IMG/VR virus record: IMGVR_UViG_3300030099_004235
Location: 1 to 49,670 of that record
Source: a virus
DNA: 49,670 bases
Reading direction: 5' to 3' (one strand)
Part shown: piece by piece, positions 26,371 through 33,674 of the stretch
How the letters are laid out: every line of letters begins with the position of its first letter
How positions within the stretch are numbered: the first letter of the stretch is position 1
Notes under the pieces: generated by a model
The model's input: the letters and a program-made list of their open reading frames with translations, nothing else
Databases searched by the model: none
Told to the model about the DNA's origin: nothing
Translations under genes and position numbers: made by a program

Positions 26371-26598
26371 CTAACTGCTTACTTTTCTTTTTGTTGCTGT
26401 TTTTGCTGATTTAGGTTTTCTCTCTTTCTTTATGTAAGCCATAAACCTTTTTTCATCTTTTTTAAATCTAACATATTTTATGAAATTATCACCAACCATA
26501 TCAACCATTTCTTGTAGAACCATTAATTGTTGCATTAATACATTAGTTCTTTCTTCTAATTGTCTTACAGTTAATTTTTTGTTAAAATTTTTTTTCAT
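26371..26598 (-). CDS. 75-aa coiled-coil protein
   Basis: ATG at 26598 with AAGGAGT upstream. A predicted helix (LTVRQLEERTNVLMQQLMVL) and a basic C-terminus rich in Lys, Thr and Ser. It ends with TAG inside the open frame that leads into the HNH protein, so the two frames overlap over about 40 bases. No family recognised. Confidence 0.5.
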   Translation of the reverse strand: MKKNFNKKLTVRQLEERTNVLMQQLMVLQEMVDMVGDNFIKYVRFKKDEKRFMAYIKKERKPKSAKTATKRKVSS

Positions 26599-26610
26599 TT
26601 ACTCCTTTCA

Positions 26611-26677
26611 ATAGATGGAGGCTGGTATATCTTAAAATGTTCATCGATAAACAGGAGGAGTTACCAGCCCCCTCTAT
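26611..26677 (-). other. Intergenic hairpin below the DUF932-like gene
   Basis: In the 100-base gap 26599-26698 an eight-pair core (GGCTGGTA with TACCAGCC) extends outward with small internal loops to ATAG/CTAT. The loop is about 34 bases. No U-run follows on the minus strand. It may be an attenuator, a processing site or a stabilising 3' structure. Confidence 0.5.
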
Positions 26678-26698
26678 AGTTTTAGACTAACTATTGAT

Positions 26699-27547
26699 TT
26701 AGTTTCTTTCTAATCTATCAAAAAAGTTATCTTCTTGTAATGTTTTTGCATAATTCAAGAAACCAGTAGTAAGATAATCATTGTTATTGTAATCTGCTAC
26801 TGTTTGCTTTTCTTTATGCCATAAAACATGTGTACCAGCATTAAGAAGATCCCATGATGTTATATTCTGATTTTCAGTATAATATTCATCATTATAGATT
26901 TGATCTACTATTTTACCAAAAGTTGATGTTGCAATCTTTGGAATAAATTTATTTCTAATACTACCCATATCATTAATAGTAATATTATCAGTTGTCAATT
27001 TACTACAAGTTGTTGCAAAATCCTTAACATTAGTACCAGCATGTTTAATTATTTCAGCTGCAGATTCCATTTCTTCTGCCCAGTTTTCATTACCATGAGT
27101 ATGCTTGAATCTGTAACTTTGAAACAAATTCTTTGACATCATGCCATTTTTACATAATAATCTATAGGCAAATATAGAAAACTTACCTGCAGTTGAACCA
27201 TCATAACTGTTGTTAATCATAATGCCTACACCAAGATTATCTCCTACAGTTACTTCTGCATCAATCTCATCTACAGCTTTGTAGCATCTGATAAACTGTT
27301 TTCCATTGAAAAATGTTTTATCTAAGCTAAAATCTATATCTGAATAATCTATAACTTTTTCTACCATATCAGTAATTTCTTTATTGTTAACTAACATATA
27401 GTCATTACTTACTATGCCTACTTCATTCCATGGCTTTTCATAATTCAATGAATCTTCTATATGTATTGAGTATGCAGAAGATTTTACATTATCTCCAAAC
27501 AATGGAACTTTTTTTATTCTTGCAAATGGGTCATTTAATTGTTTCAT
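26699..27547 (-). CDS. DUF932-family protein
   Basis: 282 residues. It shows the conserved run of the DUF932 phage/plasmid family around residues 105-145 (LGVGIMINNSYDGSTAGKF, then YRLLCKNGMM). The family is widespread in phages and is often encoded near recombination and replication genes; its function is not established. The start overlaps the Gp157-like stop (TAATG), so the two are translationally coupled. A hairpin lies just downstream. Confidence 0.8.
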   Translation of the reverse strand: MKQLNDPFARIKKVPLFGDNVKSSAYSIHIEDSLNYEKPWNEVGIVSNDYMLVNNKEITDMVEKVIDYSDIDFSLDKTFFNGKQFIRCYKAVDEIDAEVTVGDNLGVGIMINNSYDGSTAGKFSIFAYRLLCKNGMMSKNLFQSYRFKHTHGNENWAEEMESAAEIIKHAGTNVKDFATTCSKLTTDNITINDMGSIRNKFIPKIATSTFGKIVDQIYNDEYYTENQNITSWDLLNAGTHVLWHKEKQTVADYNNNDYLTTGFLNYAKTLQEDNFFDRLERN

Positions 27548-28038
27548 TACTTTAATCCTTTCACATAAGGGTTCTTCTTTAATTCTACTCCTTCTATTTT
27601 TTTACCTTTCTTTAGGTCTTTGAGTAGATTCTTTTTGTCTAGCTTTACTACTCTGTGTTCTACCCAATATTCTTGTGGTATTACAGATTCATCTACTATA
27701 TTAACAGATGTTGATTCCATAATCTTTATTGGATTAAAATCAGAGTATTTAGGCATTTTATCAACAGAAATATTTGCTTCTATAACTAGTTCTTTTAGAT
27801 TTTTTTGAGCTGTCTGTCTTTTCTTTATTTCTTCTTCTATCTTTTCTTTATATTCTTTAGCAAGCTCAATATCTTTATCTAGTTTTTTATAGAACCAATA
27901 TACACCATCTTCTTTTCTAGCAAGTTCAGTATATAAACCTGCTAATTTTTCTTTTATCTCTTGATCTGTAAGGCTAAAGTCATCTTTAGCCATTACTATA
28001 TCAGTTGTTATATCTATAAAACTTCTTTTCTTTGACAT
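27547..28038 (-). CDS. Siphovirus Gp157-like protein
   Basis: 163 residues. A long charged coiled coil (about 20-95) is followed by the C-terminal Gp157 signature: ESVIPQEYWVEHRVVKLDKK, then DLKKGKKIEGVEL. Gp157-family proteins lie in phage recombination/replication operons; an early report linked one to phage resistance in Streptococcus, but the biochemical role is unclear. It is joined by TAATG overlaps to the primase-helicase gene upstream and the DUF932 gene downstream, forming one translational block. Confidence 0.75.
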   Translation of the reverse strand: MSKKRSFIDITTDIVMAKDDFSLTDQEIKEKLAGLYTELARKEDGVYWFYKKLDKDIELAKEYKEKIEEEIKKRQTAQKNLKELVIEANISVDKMPKYSDFNPIKIMESTSVNIVDESVIPQEYWVEHRVVKLDKKNLLKDLKKGKKIEGVELKKNPYVKGLK

Positions 28039-29792
28039 TAATATCCTTCCTGTATCATGTTTAGACCATTTAGCCTAAGATTAAGATTTAGTTGTTCTTT
28101 TTCTCTGTTAGCTACAGTCTTAACTCTTATTCTTTTTATTCTATTACCATCCATTTTATCTCTATCAGCATGCAGTGATAGTATTTTGTTTGCAGAATAT
28201 GCAATTCTAAAGCTACCTCTTGAAGCAGATATGTCATTTACATTGCCTTCTCTGATAGCACCTTTGCTAATTTCTGAAACAGTTATTACTACTACATTTT
28301 GTCTAATAGCTAGTGTTCTTAGACCTTCTGATATTTCTTCCATTTTCATATTAGCATCTTTATGATTAGTATTAAGCAGACCCATATGATCTACTACTAC
28401 AATCTCAGGTTTTTGTGCTAATGATGATATTCTTTTTTCTATTTCAAATGGATGACAGTTATTAGTATCAAATGTAAGCCACTGAAAATCTTTGTGCAGA
28501 CCATTCTTTTTATTTCTATAATAGTCAAGTATTTCTTGTTCTGACATACCTGTTTGTATTTGTAGAAATCTCATGTATATTTGTCTTGAACTCATTTCTA
28601 ATTCAAGAAAATATGTTGGTCTTTTAAGTTGACAAAGCCAGTTTTGTATTAACATTGTCTTCATTGATTTAGGTGGTGCTTGTATAACTAGTACCTCTCC
28701 TGGATAAATAGGAAAGTCTTGATTATATAGTTGGCCAATGTTGATAGGTTCTACATTAGAGTCAAGAAAGTCAATTAGCAAGTCTTCCATATTTTCTGCA
28801 GTTATTGCTTTTTGACTTTTCTTTGAACTATATAATGTACAACTAGAATTGCAGAAATGATCCATAACTGAATCACCACATCCATATCTATATCCTTTAC
28901 CATTATGTCCTGTATAACAATTCTCTACAATAGTATCCATTTCTTTTTTTAGAAATGGTTTATCAGGCATGTCTACTCTTTGTCTAAAGTCTTCCATTAC
29001 AACTCTTACAACATGTTCTGGATATCTATCTTTTAGCCATGCAGCAATTCTTAGTGATACATTGTGTCTTGATCCATATGGTGTGCCTTCTAACATCTTT
29101 TGTATGCAAGGATAATAAAAAGAATCACCTGTTCTGCTTGTTGTAACTATTGGTGCAGAAGATGCTACTTTTATTCTTTTCATTATATCAAAGACTGGTG
29201 TCTCTTCCTCATTTTCTACTAGATACCAATCAGGCAATCTCATTTTAGTAGCAAGTTCTTTAATATTTTCTATGTCTGTATGTAATTCAGATTCAGATAT
29301 AGGAATTTTAAACAAATTAGATTTACTATTCTTTGTATTAGTAAGTCTAATAATTCTTGTTTTATCTACTACTGAGCTATCTGCAAAATCAAATATACCA
29401 TTAGATGTAAGACAATCTTTCATTCTTAGATGTAAGTCTTTAGATGGTTCCCATTTGAATATACCTTGTGATACACCTACATGGAAGCCAGTTCCTGAAA
29501 AATATAATCTGTACATTACATCAAAGTCTTTCAAAAATTCACATAGACCTATTGTAAGTTGTCTTGCTCTTTCTGAACTATCACCATCTACATCAAAGTA
29601 AAATTCTTTTGGCATATAAATTTTACCATCATAACCTGCAAGTGTTTGATTCTTTTTGTAGTATTCTTGAACATAGTCATCATAACTGTATAGACTAGCA
29701 TAGGTATCTTTAGTGCCTTTCCATTTACCTAATTCATCTTCAGATATAAAATGATGTCTGTTTGCAATACCAAATGCAACTTCTTTTATCAT
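28038..29792 (-). CDS. Primase-helicase fusion (AEP-type primase plus RecA-fold helicase)
   Basis: 584 residues. The N-terminal half has archaeo-eukaryotic primase motifs: DVDGD at 67-71 (metal-binding Asp pair), SGTGFHVGVS near 99-108, and VVDKTRIIRL near 143-152. A Cys/His cluster (YGCGD to HFCNSSC) lies between the halves and may bind zinc or iron-sulphur. The C-terminal half is a DnaB/RepA-like ATPase: degenerate Walker A APPKSMKT with Lys378, Walker B IVVVDHMGLL. It should make primers and unwind DNA at the phage fork. No DNA polymerase is recognisable in the window, so a host polymerase is probably used. The Walker A lacks the usual first and last glycines. Confidence 0.8.
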   Translation of the reverse strand: MIKEVAFGIANRHHFISEDELGKWKGTKDTYASLYSYDDYVQEYYKKNQTLAGYDGKIYMPKEFYFDVDGDSSERARQLTIGLCEFLKDFDVMYRLYFSGTGFHVGVSQGIFKWEPSKDLHLRMKDCLTSNGIFDFADSSVVDKTRIIRLTNTKNSKSNLFKIPISESELHTDIENIKELATKMRLPDWYLVENEEETPVFDIMKRIKVASSAPIVTTSRTGDSFYYPCIQKMLEGTPYGSRHNVSLRIAAWLKDRYPEHVVRVVMEDFRQRVDMPDKPFLKKEMDTIVENCYTGHNGKGYRYGCGDSVMDHFCNSSCTLYSSKKSQKAITAENMEDLLIDFLDSNVEPINIGQLYNQDFPIYPGEVLVIQAPPKSMKTMLIQNWLCQLKRPTYFLELEMSSRQIYMRFLQIQTGMSEQEILDYYRNKKNGLHKDFQWLTFDTNNCHPFEIEKRISSLAQKPEIVVVDHMGLLNTNHKDANMKMEEISEGLRTLAIRQNVVVITVSEISKGAIREGNVNDISASRGSFRIAYSANKILSLHADRDKMDGNRIKRIRVKTVANREKEQLNLNLRLNGLNMIQEGY

Positions 29793-29810
29793 GGTTACTC
29801 CTAAATGGTA

Positions 29811-29840
29811 GAGAGAGGAGTTGGCGACTCTCCCCTCTCT
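29811..29840. other. GC-rich intergenic hairpin upstream of primase-helicase
   Basis: In the 64-base gap between the SSB-like and primase-helicase genes, GAGAGAGGAG pairs with CTCCCCTCTCT around a short loop, with an alternative GAGT/ACTC inner pairing. It lies just ahead of the AGGAGTAACC ribosome site of the primase gene, so it could set translation or stop part of the transcription. No U-run follows. Confidence 0.45.
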
Positions 29841-29856
29841 TTTGGTTCATCTTATC

Positions 29857-30372
29857 TTAATCCCAAGGATCTGGGTTGCTTTTTGAGGAAGGACTATTGT
29901 TAAGATATTTCTTTATTCTTTCTTCACAAGATTGCTTCATTCTATTTACACCTGCTTCATCAAACTCTTCCAAGTCATTCTTGAATACAGAAGGAGCTAT
30001 TATTTCTGAAACATTAGTATAGCCTTGATCATTTTTGTAGAAATAAACATTCATTTTATTTCCTACTAAGTTTTCAGGTTGATCATCTATTCCTATGGTA
30101 GTATTGCCATCACTACCTTCTAAGACTTCTTTTATTCCTGAATTAGAGAATCTAAATAAGTTTAATACTGCAAACTCTTCTTTAGTTTCTTTATTATACT
30201 TTTCATGTATTCTAAGTTTTAAGCTATCAGGATAGCCATCAAAGAATATATCTAAATATTTAGTGCCTTCTCCTGTATTGTATTTACCAGGAACAGCTTT
30301 AGACATAGTTACTTCATGCCAACCTTCTCCAAAGGATACTCCTGTAGTCTTCTTTATAGTTAATGTTTTCAT
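29857..30372 (-). CDS. Single-stranded DNA-binding-like protein
   Basis: 171 residues. A beta-rich N-terminal core of about 115 residues (SFGEGWHEVTMSKAVPGKY, LKLRIHEKY, MNVYFYKND) is followed by a helix and a Ser/Asn linker ending in an acidic tip, SNPDPWD. An acidic tail of the DPWD kind is typical of SSB proteins, which use it to recruit partner enzymes. It sits between the Sak4-like ATPase and the primase-helicase, exactly where a phage SSB is expected. The start overlaps the ATPase stop by one base. The fold is inferred, not proven. Confidence 0.65.
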   Translation of the reverse strand: MKTLTIKKTTGVSFGEGWHEVTMSKAVPGKYNTGEGTKYLDIFFDGYPDSLKLRIHEKYNKETKEEFAVLNLFRFSNSGIKEVLEGSDGNTTIGIDDQPENLVGNKMNVYFYKNDQGYTNVSEIIAPSVFKNDLEEFDEAGVNRMKQSCEERIKKYLNNSPSSKSNPDPWD

Positions 30373-31115
30373 TAAGATTCCTTCCTTATTGTTTTAAGAC
30401 TATATGTTTTACCTGAACCTGGTGCACCAATGATTAATATCTTTGCACCATTCCAGCCTTTCTTTTTAACTGCATCAATTACTAATCTATAATCCTGTGG
30501 TATTTCTGCATCTAGTAATTGAGTTCTATCTTTAGCATTGTCATATCTTTCTGTTCTTTGTGTTCTCCACATAAATGTACTGTTACCTTTTAAGTCTGTA
30601 ACAGATTTAGTATAGAATACAAAGTCAAACCATTTAGATATGTCTTCTTTGCTTGATCCATCTATATATGGTATGAGTTTAGTAGTGCCATCATCCATAT
30701 GTTGTGTTTTGCTATGACAATTCATAATCACAATGCCTGGTATCTTTGTTAGCATATCAAGCATTTTATCTAGATTATTTTTTAGTTTGCCCCACTCTTT
30801 TAGTTTCATTGTACCATCTTCAAGAGTAAGAGACCTTTGGTATTTTTTAGATAATTCAGAAACTGTATCTACTATTATCCCTGATATTTCTGTGTTATTA
30901 GCAGGTTTAATTTCTGTTTTTTCTTGTTTAACAACTGTATTGCCAATCTTCACTTCTTCTACTACTTTGAATGGTTTATACAATTGTTTTATAGTTGTAG
31001 CAAACTCTTTCCAACTACTTGATTCTAGCATAGGGTAGCCAAATAATTTCTGTACATCTTTGGGGCCACCAAGTGTTTTAGACCCATGCTCTAGGTCAAA
31101 GTATAATAACTTCAT
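30372..31115 (-). CDS. Sak4/AAA_24-like recombination ATPase with C-terminal Walker A
   Basis: 247 residues. Family members normally begin with a P-loop, then LFIDTE-like, Walker B and sensor strands. Here the protein starts directly with LLYFDLEHGSKT (3-14), continues with Walker B GIIVDTVSEL (Asp83), sensor GIVIMNCHSK (His134) and GSSKEDISKWFDFVFYT, and only at the end has ILIIGAPGSGKT (Lys236, Thr237) followed by ten residues and the stop. This order is what a circular permutation of the RecA-like fold would give. A DNA-strand-annealing or recombinase role is inferred from family and from the adjacent SSB-like gene. The start has AAGGAG upstream. Confidence 0.75.
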   Translation of the reverse strand: MKLLYFDLEHGSKTLGGPKDVQKLFGYPMLESSSWKEFATTIKQLYKPFKVVEEVKIGNTVVKQEKTEIKPANNTEISGIIVDTVSELSKKYQRSLTLEDGTMKLKEWGKLKNNLDKMLDMLTKIPGIVIMNCHSKTQHMDDGTTKLIPYIDGSSKEDISKWFDFVFYTKSVTDLKGNSTFMWRTQRTERYDNAKDRTQLLDAEIPQDYRLVIDAVKKKGWNGAKILIIGAPGSGKTYSLKTIRKES

Positions 31116-31137
31116 TTATTCTCCTTTTGATAAGACG

Positions 31138-31167
31138 AGAAAGGACTGCAATACGCAGCCCTTTTCT
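31138..31167. other. Hairpin in the leader of the Sak4-like gene
   Basis: In the gene-free gap 31116-31225, AGAAAGGACTGC pairs with GCAGCCCTTTTCT (one internal mismatch) around the loop AATAC. On the minus strand it lies between motif copy 4 and the ribosome site of the ATPase gene. It could be a terminator-like, regulatory or RNA-processing structure. Confidence 0.5.
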
Positions 31168-31190
31168 GCCTGATAATTTAGTATAAAATT

Positions 31191-31206
31191 ACCCAAAAAC
31201 ACAAGG
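31191..31206 (-). promoter_or_regulatory. Copy 4 of repeated intergenic motif
   Basis: Minus-strand CCTTGTGTTTTTGGGT, with AATTTTATACTAAATT downstream, in the gap ahead of the Sak4-like ATPase gene. It would drive or mark the start of the ATPase/SSB/primase block. One mismatch to the consensus of copies 2 and 3. Confidence 0.5.
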
Positions 31207-31225
31207 CTTTATATGTCAAAACTCA

Positions 31226-31438
31226 TTAGTCTTCTCCTCTTAGTTTCTTTTCTAGTTCATCTATTGCAAATTCAAGATCATGCAATGCTGAGTTAGCAGA
31301 GTCTAATTCATTTCTACATCTTGATATTTCTGAGCTAACATTTATGCTTGGCTGTTGATATGTTTTAAGATTTCTTATTACAGATGAAAGTGTTTCGGTT
31401 GTTCTGTTTAATTTATCTATATCACTATTGAAAGACAT
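31226..31438 (-). CDS. 70-aa coiled-coil hypothetical protein
   Basis: ATG at 31438, one base before the stop of the upstream 172-aa gene, with AGGAGC as ribosome site. Strong heptad pattern (ISRCRNELDSANSALHDLE). No family recognised. It is the last gene before the gap holding motif copy 4. Confidence 0.55.
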   Translation of the reverse strand: MSFNSDIDKLNRTTETLSSVIRNLKTYQQPSINVSSEISRCRNELDSANSALHDLEFAIDELEKKLRGED

Positions 31439-31439
31439 A

Positions 31440-31958
31440 TTAAGCTCCTAGTTGTGGTACACCTGCACCAGTTAATATTTTATTGACTTCAGTTGTTAGT
31501 CCATCAAGTTCATTAATACCATGAAGAAGATCTGTTGCTGCTCTTTTCTGTCTTTCTAGTTCTTCTATTTCTTTTCCTATGTCATTACCTTTACTGTTTT
31601 GCAGTGCAACTTCTTCACAAGCTTTTCTATATGCTGAATTTATAGTTTCATAACTTGATCCATTGTATATAGTAGGCCAGTCACTATTGTAACCTTTTAC
31701 ATCTAAAGCCTTTTTAATATTTTCATAGATTTGTTTTAAAGTACTACAAAGTGTATCAGCTTCATGTTTTATTACATTAAATCTCATTAATTTATCAAAT
31801 ACATCTATTTCTTTGAGATAGTTTTCATATTGTTTATTACCTAGATCAGTTACTTTAGATGCATTTTTATGTTTAAGAACTGATATCTTAGCATCTATAG
31901 CTTCTTCTATTCTTTGAGTAAAATACTTTCTTTGTTGAACACTTATTTTATTTGACAT
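31440..31958 (-). CDS. 172-aa helical hypothetical protein
   Basis: Good ribosome site (AAGGAGACAAAC). Helical, with charged N-terminal and C-terminal coiled coils (IGKEIEELERQKRAATDLL). The middle segment WPTIYNGSSYETINSAYRKA is not recognised. Its small coiled-coil neighbour may be its partner. Confidence 0.55.
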   Translation of the reverse strand: MSNKISVQQRKYFTQRIEEAIDAKISVLKHKNASKVTDLGNKQYENYLKEIDVFDKLMRFNVIKHEADTLCSTLKQIYENIKKALDVKGYNSDWPTIYNGSSYETINSAYRKACEEVALQNSKGNDIGKEIEELERQKRAATDLLHGINELDGLTTEVNKILTGAGVPQLGA

Positions 31959-31980
31959 GTTTGTCTCCTTCTTTTATTAT

Positions 31981-32265
31981 TTATAATACTGGCATTATTT
32001 CTGTTTTTAAATACTTCTGTCCTTGTATTTCTACTGTTTGCCCTGGAAACTCTGCTTTAAGCACACCACCATCATTACCTTCATCATCCATTTGTGCTAT
32101 TATTACTACTCCATTGTCCAAAGTAAAAGTTATAGGTCTTTTATGCCAACCAAAGTCTTCTTCTGCTTCTGTCTTTGTTAAGTAGGCTACTTCTGTTATT
32201 GTTCTGCCTACTAATATATCTGAAGCTACTTTAGTCCACTTTTTTATTATATCTGCTTCTAACAT
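31981..32265 (-). CDS. 94-aa conserved phage hypothetical protein
   Basis: The sequence VGRTITEVAYLTKTEAEEDF, then GWHKRPITFTLDNGVVI and MDDEGNDGG, has the pattern of a small phage protein family I remember as common but uncharacterised. Beta-rich and acidic, with no cysteines. The ATG overlaps the stop of the 49-aa gene (TAATG). Confidence 0.6.
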   Translation of the reverse strand: MLEADIIKKWTKVASDILVGRTITEVAYLTKTEAEEDFGWHKRPITFTLDNGVVIIAQMDDEGNDGGVLKAEFPGQTVEIQGQKYLKTEIMPVL

Positions 32266-32414
32266 TATGTTTTCCTTCTTATTAATTTATATTTTCCATA
32301 ATAGACATTGTCCCAAGCTTTTATCATTGCTTGTTCATTAGTTAGTTCTCCATCTTGAAACAAGTCTTCATCAGGCACTTCTTCCCAGTTATTAAGATAT
32401 ATATATTTGTACAT
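32265..32414 (-). CDS. 49-aa hypothetical protein
   Basis: ATG at 32414 preceded by AAGGAGATAA. Acidic and aromatic (YIYLNNWEEVPDEDLFQDGE). It ends in TAATG with the next gene. The ribosome site and the coupled stop make it a credible gene despite its size. Confidence 0.55.
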   Translation of the reverse strand: MYKYIYLNNWEEVPDEDLFQDGELTNEQAMIKAWDNVYYGKYKLIRRKT

Positions 32415-32682
32415 TTATCTCCTTAAAGTTATCCCTGCCATAGTCTTTGTGTCAGAAAGATAATATCTATCACCAACTTTATCCAAAAGCTTATGATTCT
32501 ATTTACTATGACAGGGAATTTTAATGTTGAGGCTGGGCATGCTGGGATGTTCATGCATGCTATGTAAGAGGAGCTACCTCTCCTTCCCACTCAGCCTGTT
32601 GGTTACCAATTAATGAAAGGGACACAGGTAGAAAGAGAGGTACCTATGTCCCTAATAGCTTCCACACACATATGTTAGCTAT
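32415..32682. other. Gene-free region with three stacked hairpin structures
   Basis: No credible ORF in about 270 bases. Three structures are visible. CCCTGCCATAGT (32423-32434) pairs with ACTATGACAGGG (32505-32516) apart from one mismatch. A branched element at about 32529-32601 has an outer AGGCTG/CAGCCT stem and inner AGAGG/CCTCT and GCATG/CATGC stems. AGGGACACAGGTA (32618-32630) pairs with TACCTATGTCCCT (32641-32653). It is notably GC-richer than its surroundings. Candidates are a non-coding RNA, a regulatory leader or part of a replication origin. Confidence 0.6.
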
Positions 32683-32823
32683 TTAATTTATTTCAGTTTT
32701 TTTTCTAAAGTCTATATTCTTTGTTACAATATAGTCTACAAAGTAGTCAAGCTCATCTTGTGTAAACAGATGTAGATGAGCTTTTATAAACTCTATTAAT
32801 ATGTCTCTTTCTTTTTGTTGCAT
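32683..32823 (-). CDS. 46-aa hypothetical protein
   Basis: ATG at 32823 shares bases with the upstream TGA (TGATG). Helical, rich in His, Asp and Glu (LIEFIKAHLHLFTQDELDYF). No family recognised. Confidence 0.5.
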   Translation of the reverse strand: MQQKERDILIEFIKAHLHLFTQDELDYFVDYIVTKNIDFRKKTEIN

Positions 32824-32987
32824 CAGACCTCTCTGGGATGATACTGCCTGAAAGTAATACCTCCAGGCATGTATGCTGTAGTGTGATATTTAGTTGTCTT
32901 TATTTTAGTAATAAAGCCTAATTTACTACAGCTTGTTAGAAATGCACAGATTATTTTTGAAAACATTGATTCTTTTTCTTTACTCAT
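32823..32987 (-). CDS. 54-aa hypothetical protein
   Basis: ATG at 32987 lies 8 bases inside the end of the 44-aa zinc-ribbon-like gene, and GAGGAAGA provides a ribosome site. The basic product (FSKIICAFLTSCSKLGFITK) ends at TGA in a TGATG overlap, which shows that TGA is a working stop codon here. Confidence 0.5.
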   Translation of the reverse strand: MSKEKESMFSKIICAFLTSCSKLGFITKIKTTKYHTTAYMPGGITFRQYHPREV

Positions 32988-33114
32988 CTTCTTCCTCGTC
33001 TTTCTTTATTGCTTTTACTCTTATTAAATAACAAGTTACACATAGTTCATCTTTATGATGATCTATCATTACTGCATCTTGTTCTTCACAATCTACACAG
33101 CTACCTCTTTCCAT
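32980..33114 (-). CDS. 44-aa zinc-ribbon-like protein
   Basis: Two Cys pairs (CVDC and CVTC) separated by an acidic/His segment, then an acidic tail (KKDEEEDE). It starts 14 bases inside the upstream gene. Probably a small zinc-binding protein; target unknown. Confidence 0.55.
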   Translation of the reverse strand: MERGSCVDCEEQDAVMIDHHKDELCVTCYLIRVKAIKKDEEEDE

Positions 33115-33367
33115 AATGCTTAGCCATTTCTTTCATGTCTATTTCAAATTGCAATATAGTTTCTTCAGCTGTATTGATTTGTTCTTGTAGTTTTGTTAAG
33201 CATTGCTGTATAGCTTCTGGATTAGCTTTAATACCAAGCAAAGCTTGTGCTTCTTTCATTACTCTTACTGTTTCTATTAGATACAACTCTTGCTCTACAT
33301 CATTCATTGTAGGCATTGTATCAAATATATCTTCTTTATCTTTATGATGTTCATATATTTTTGACAT
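33101..33367 (-). CDS. 88-aa helical hypothetical protein
   Basis: The ATG at 33367 is chosen because AAGGAGAACAG lies immediately upstream; a longer frame reaches 33400 but would start inside the motif/leader. Helical and acidic (NDVEQELYLIETVRVMKEAQ). It ends with TAG, overlapping the zinc-ribbon-like gene. Confidence 0.55.
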   Translation of the reverse strand: MSKIYEHHKDKEDIFDTMPTMNDVEQELYLIETVRVMKEAQALLGIKANPEAIQQCLTKLQEQINTAEETILQFEIDMKEMAKHYGKR

Positions 33368-33388
33368 CTGTTCTCCTTCTTTGTTTAA

Positions 33389-33404
33389 ACCCAAAAACAC
33401 AAAG
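33389..33404 (-). promoter_or_regulatory. Copy 3 of repeated intergenic motif
   Basis: Minus-strand CTTTGTGTTTTTGGGT immediately follows the TAA of the 89-aa gene and is followed by TTAAACAAAG, which can pair with CTTTGT, and then by the AAGGAG of the next gene. The gap is only 37 bases, so the motif fills it. Confidence 0.5.
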
Positions 33405-33674
33405 TTATTTGTATTTAGTTTTATATTGTTCTATTTTATTAAATATATAATCTGGGTTACTATCTTTGGTTATGCTGTTTAATATATCTTCAGCATCTTG
33501 TAGTTGTTCAGGATGGCAAAGCTCTCCATTAGCTAGTATAGCCATAGCTTTGTTGTCTAGCTTTATATGTTTAACAAACTTGTTGTCTTTATATTCACTT
33601 ACCATCTTTACAGTTATATTGTTACCATATTTATCAGGTGTTAAACTGATTTGCTTTAGTCTATATGTCTTCAC
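33405..33674 (-). CDS. 89-aa hypothetical protein
   Basis: GTG start at 33674 with GAGG upstream, overlapping the previous gene by 14 bases. Beta-rich N-terminal half (YRLKQISLTPDKYGNNITVK) and helical C-terminus. No family recognised. Confidence 0.5.
   Translation of the reverse strand: MKTYRLKQISLTPDKYGNNITVKMVSEYKDNKFVKHIKLDNKAMAILANGELCHPEQLQDAEDILNSITKDSNPDYIFNKIEQYKTKYK

Noticed and set aside
32847-32877. TGCCTG...CAGGCA hairpin as a regulatory site
   Set aside because: It lies inside the well-supported 54-aa coding sequence, so its pairing may be incidental.
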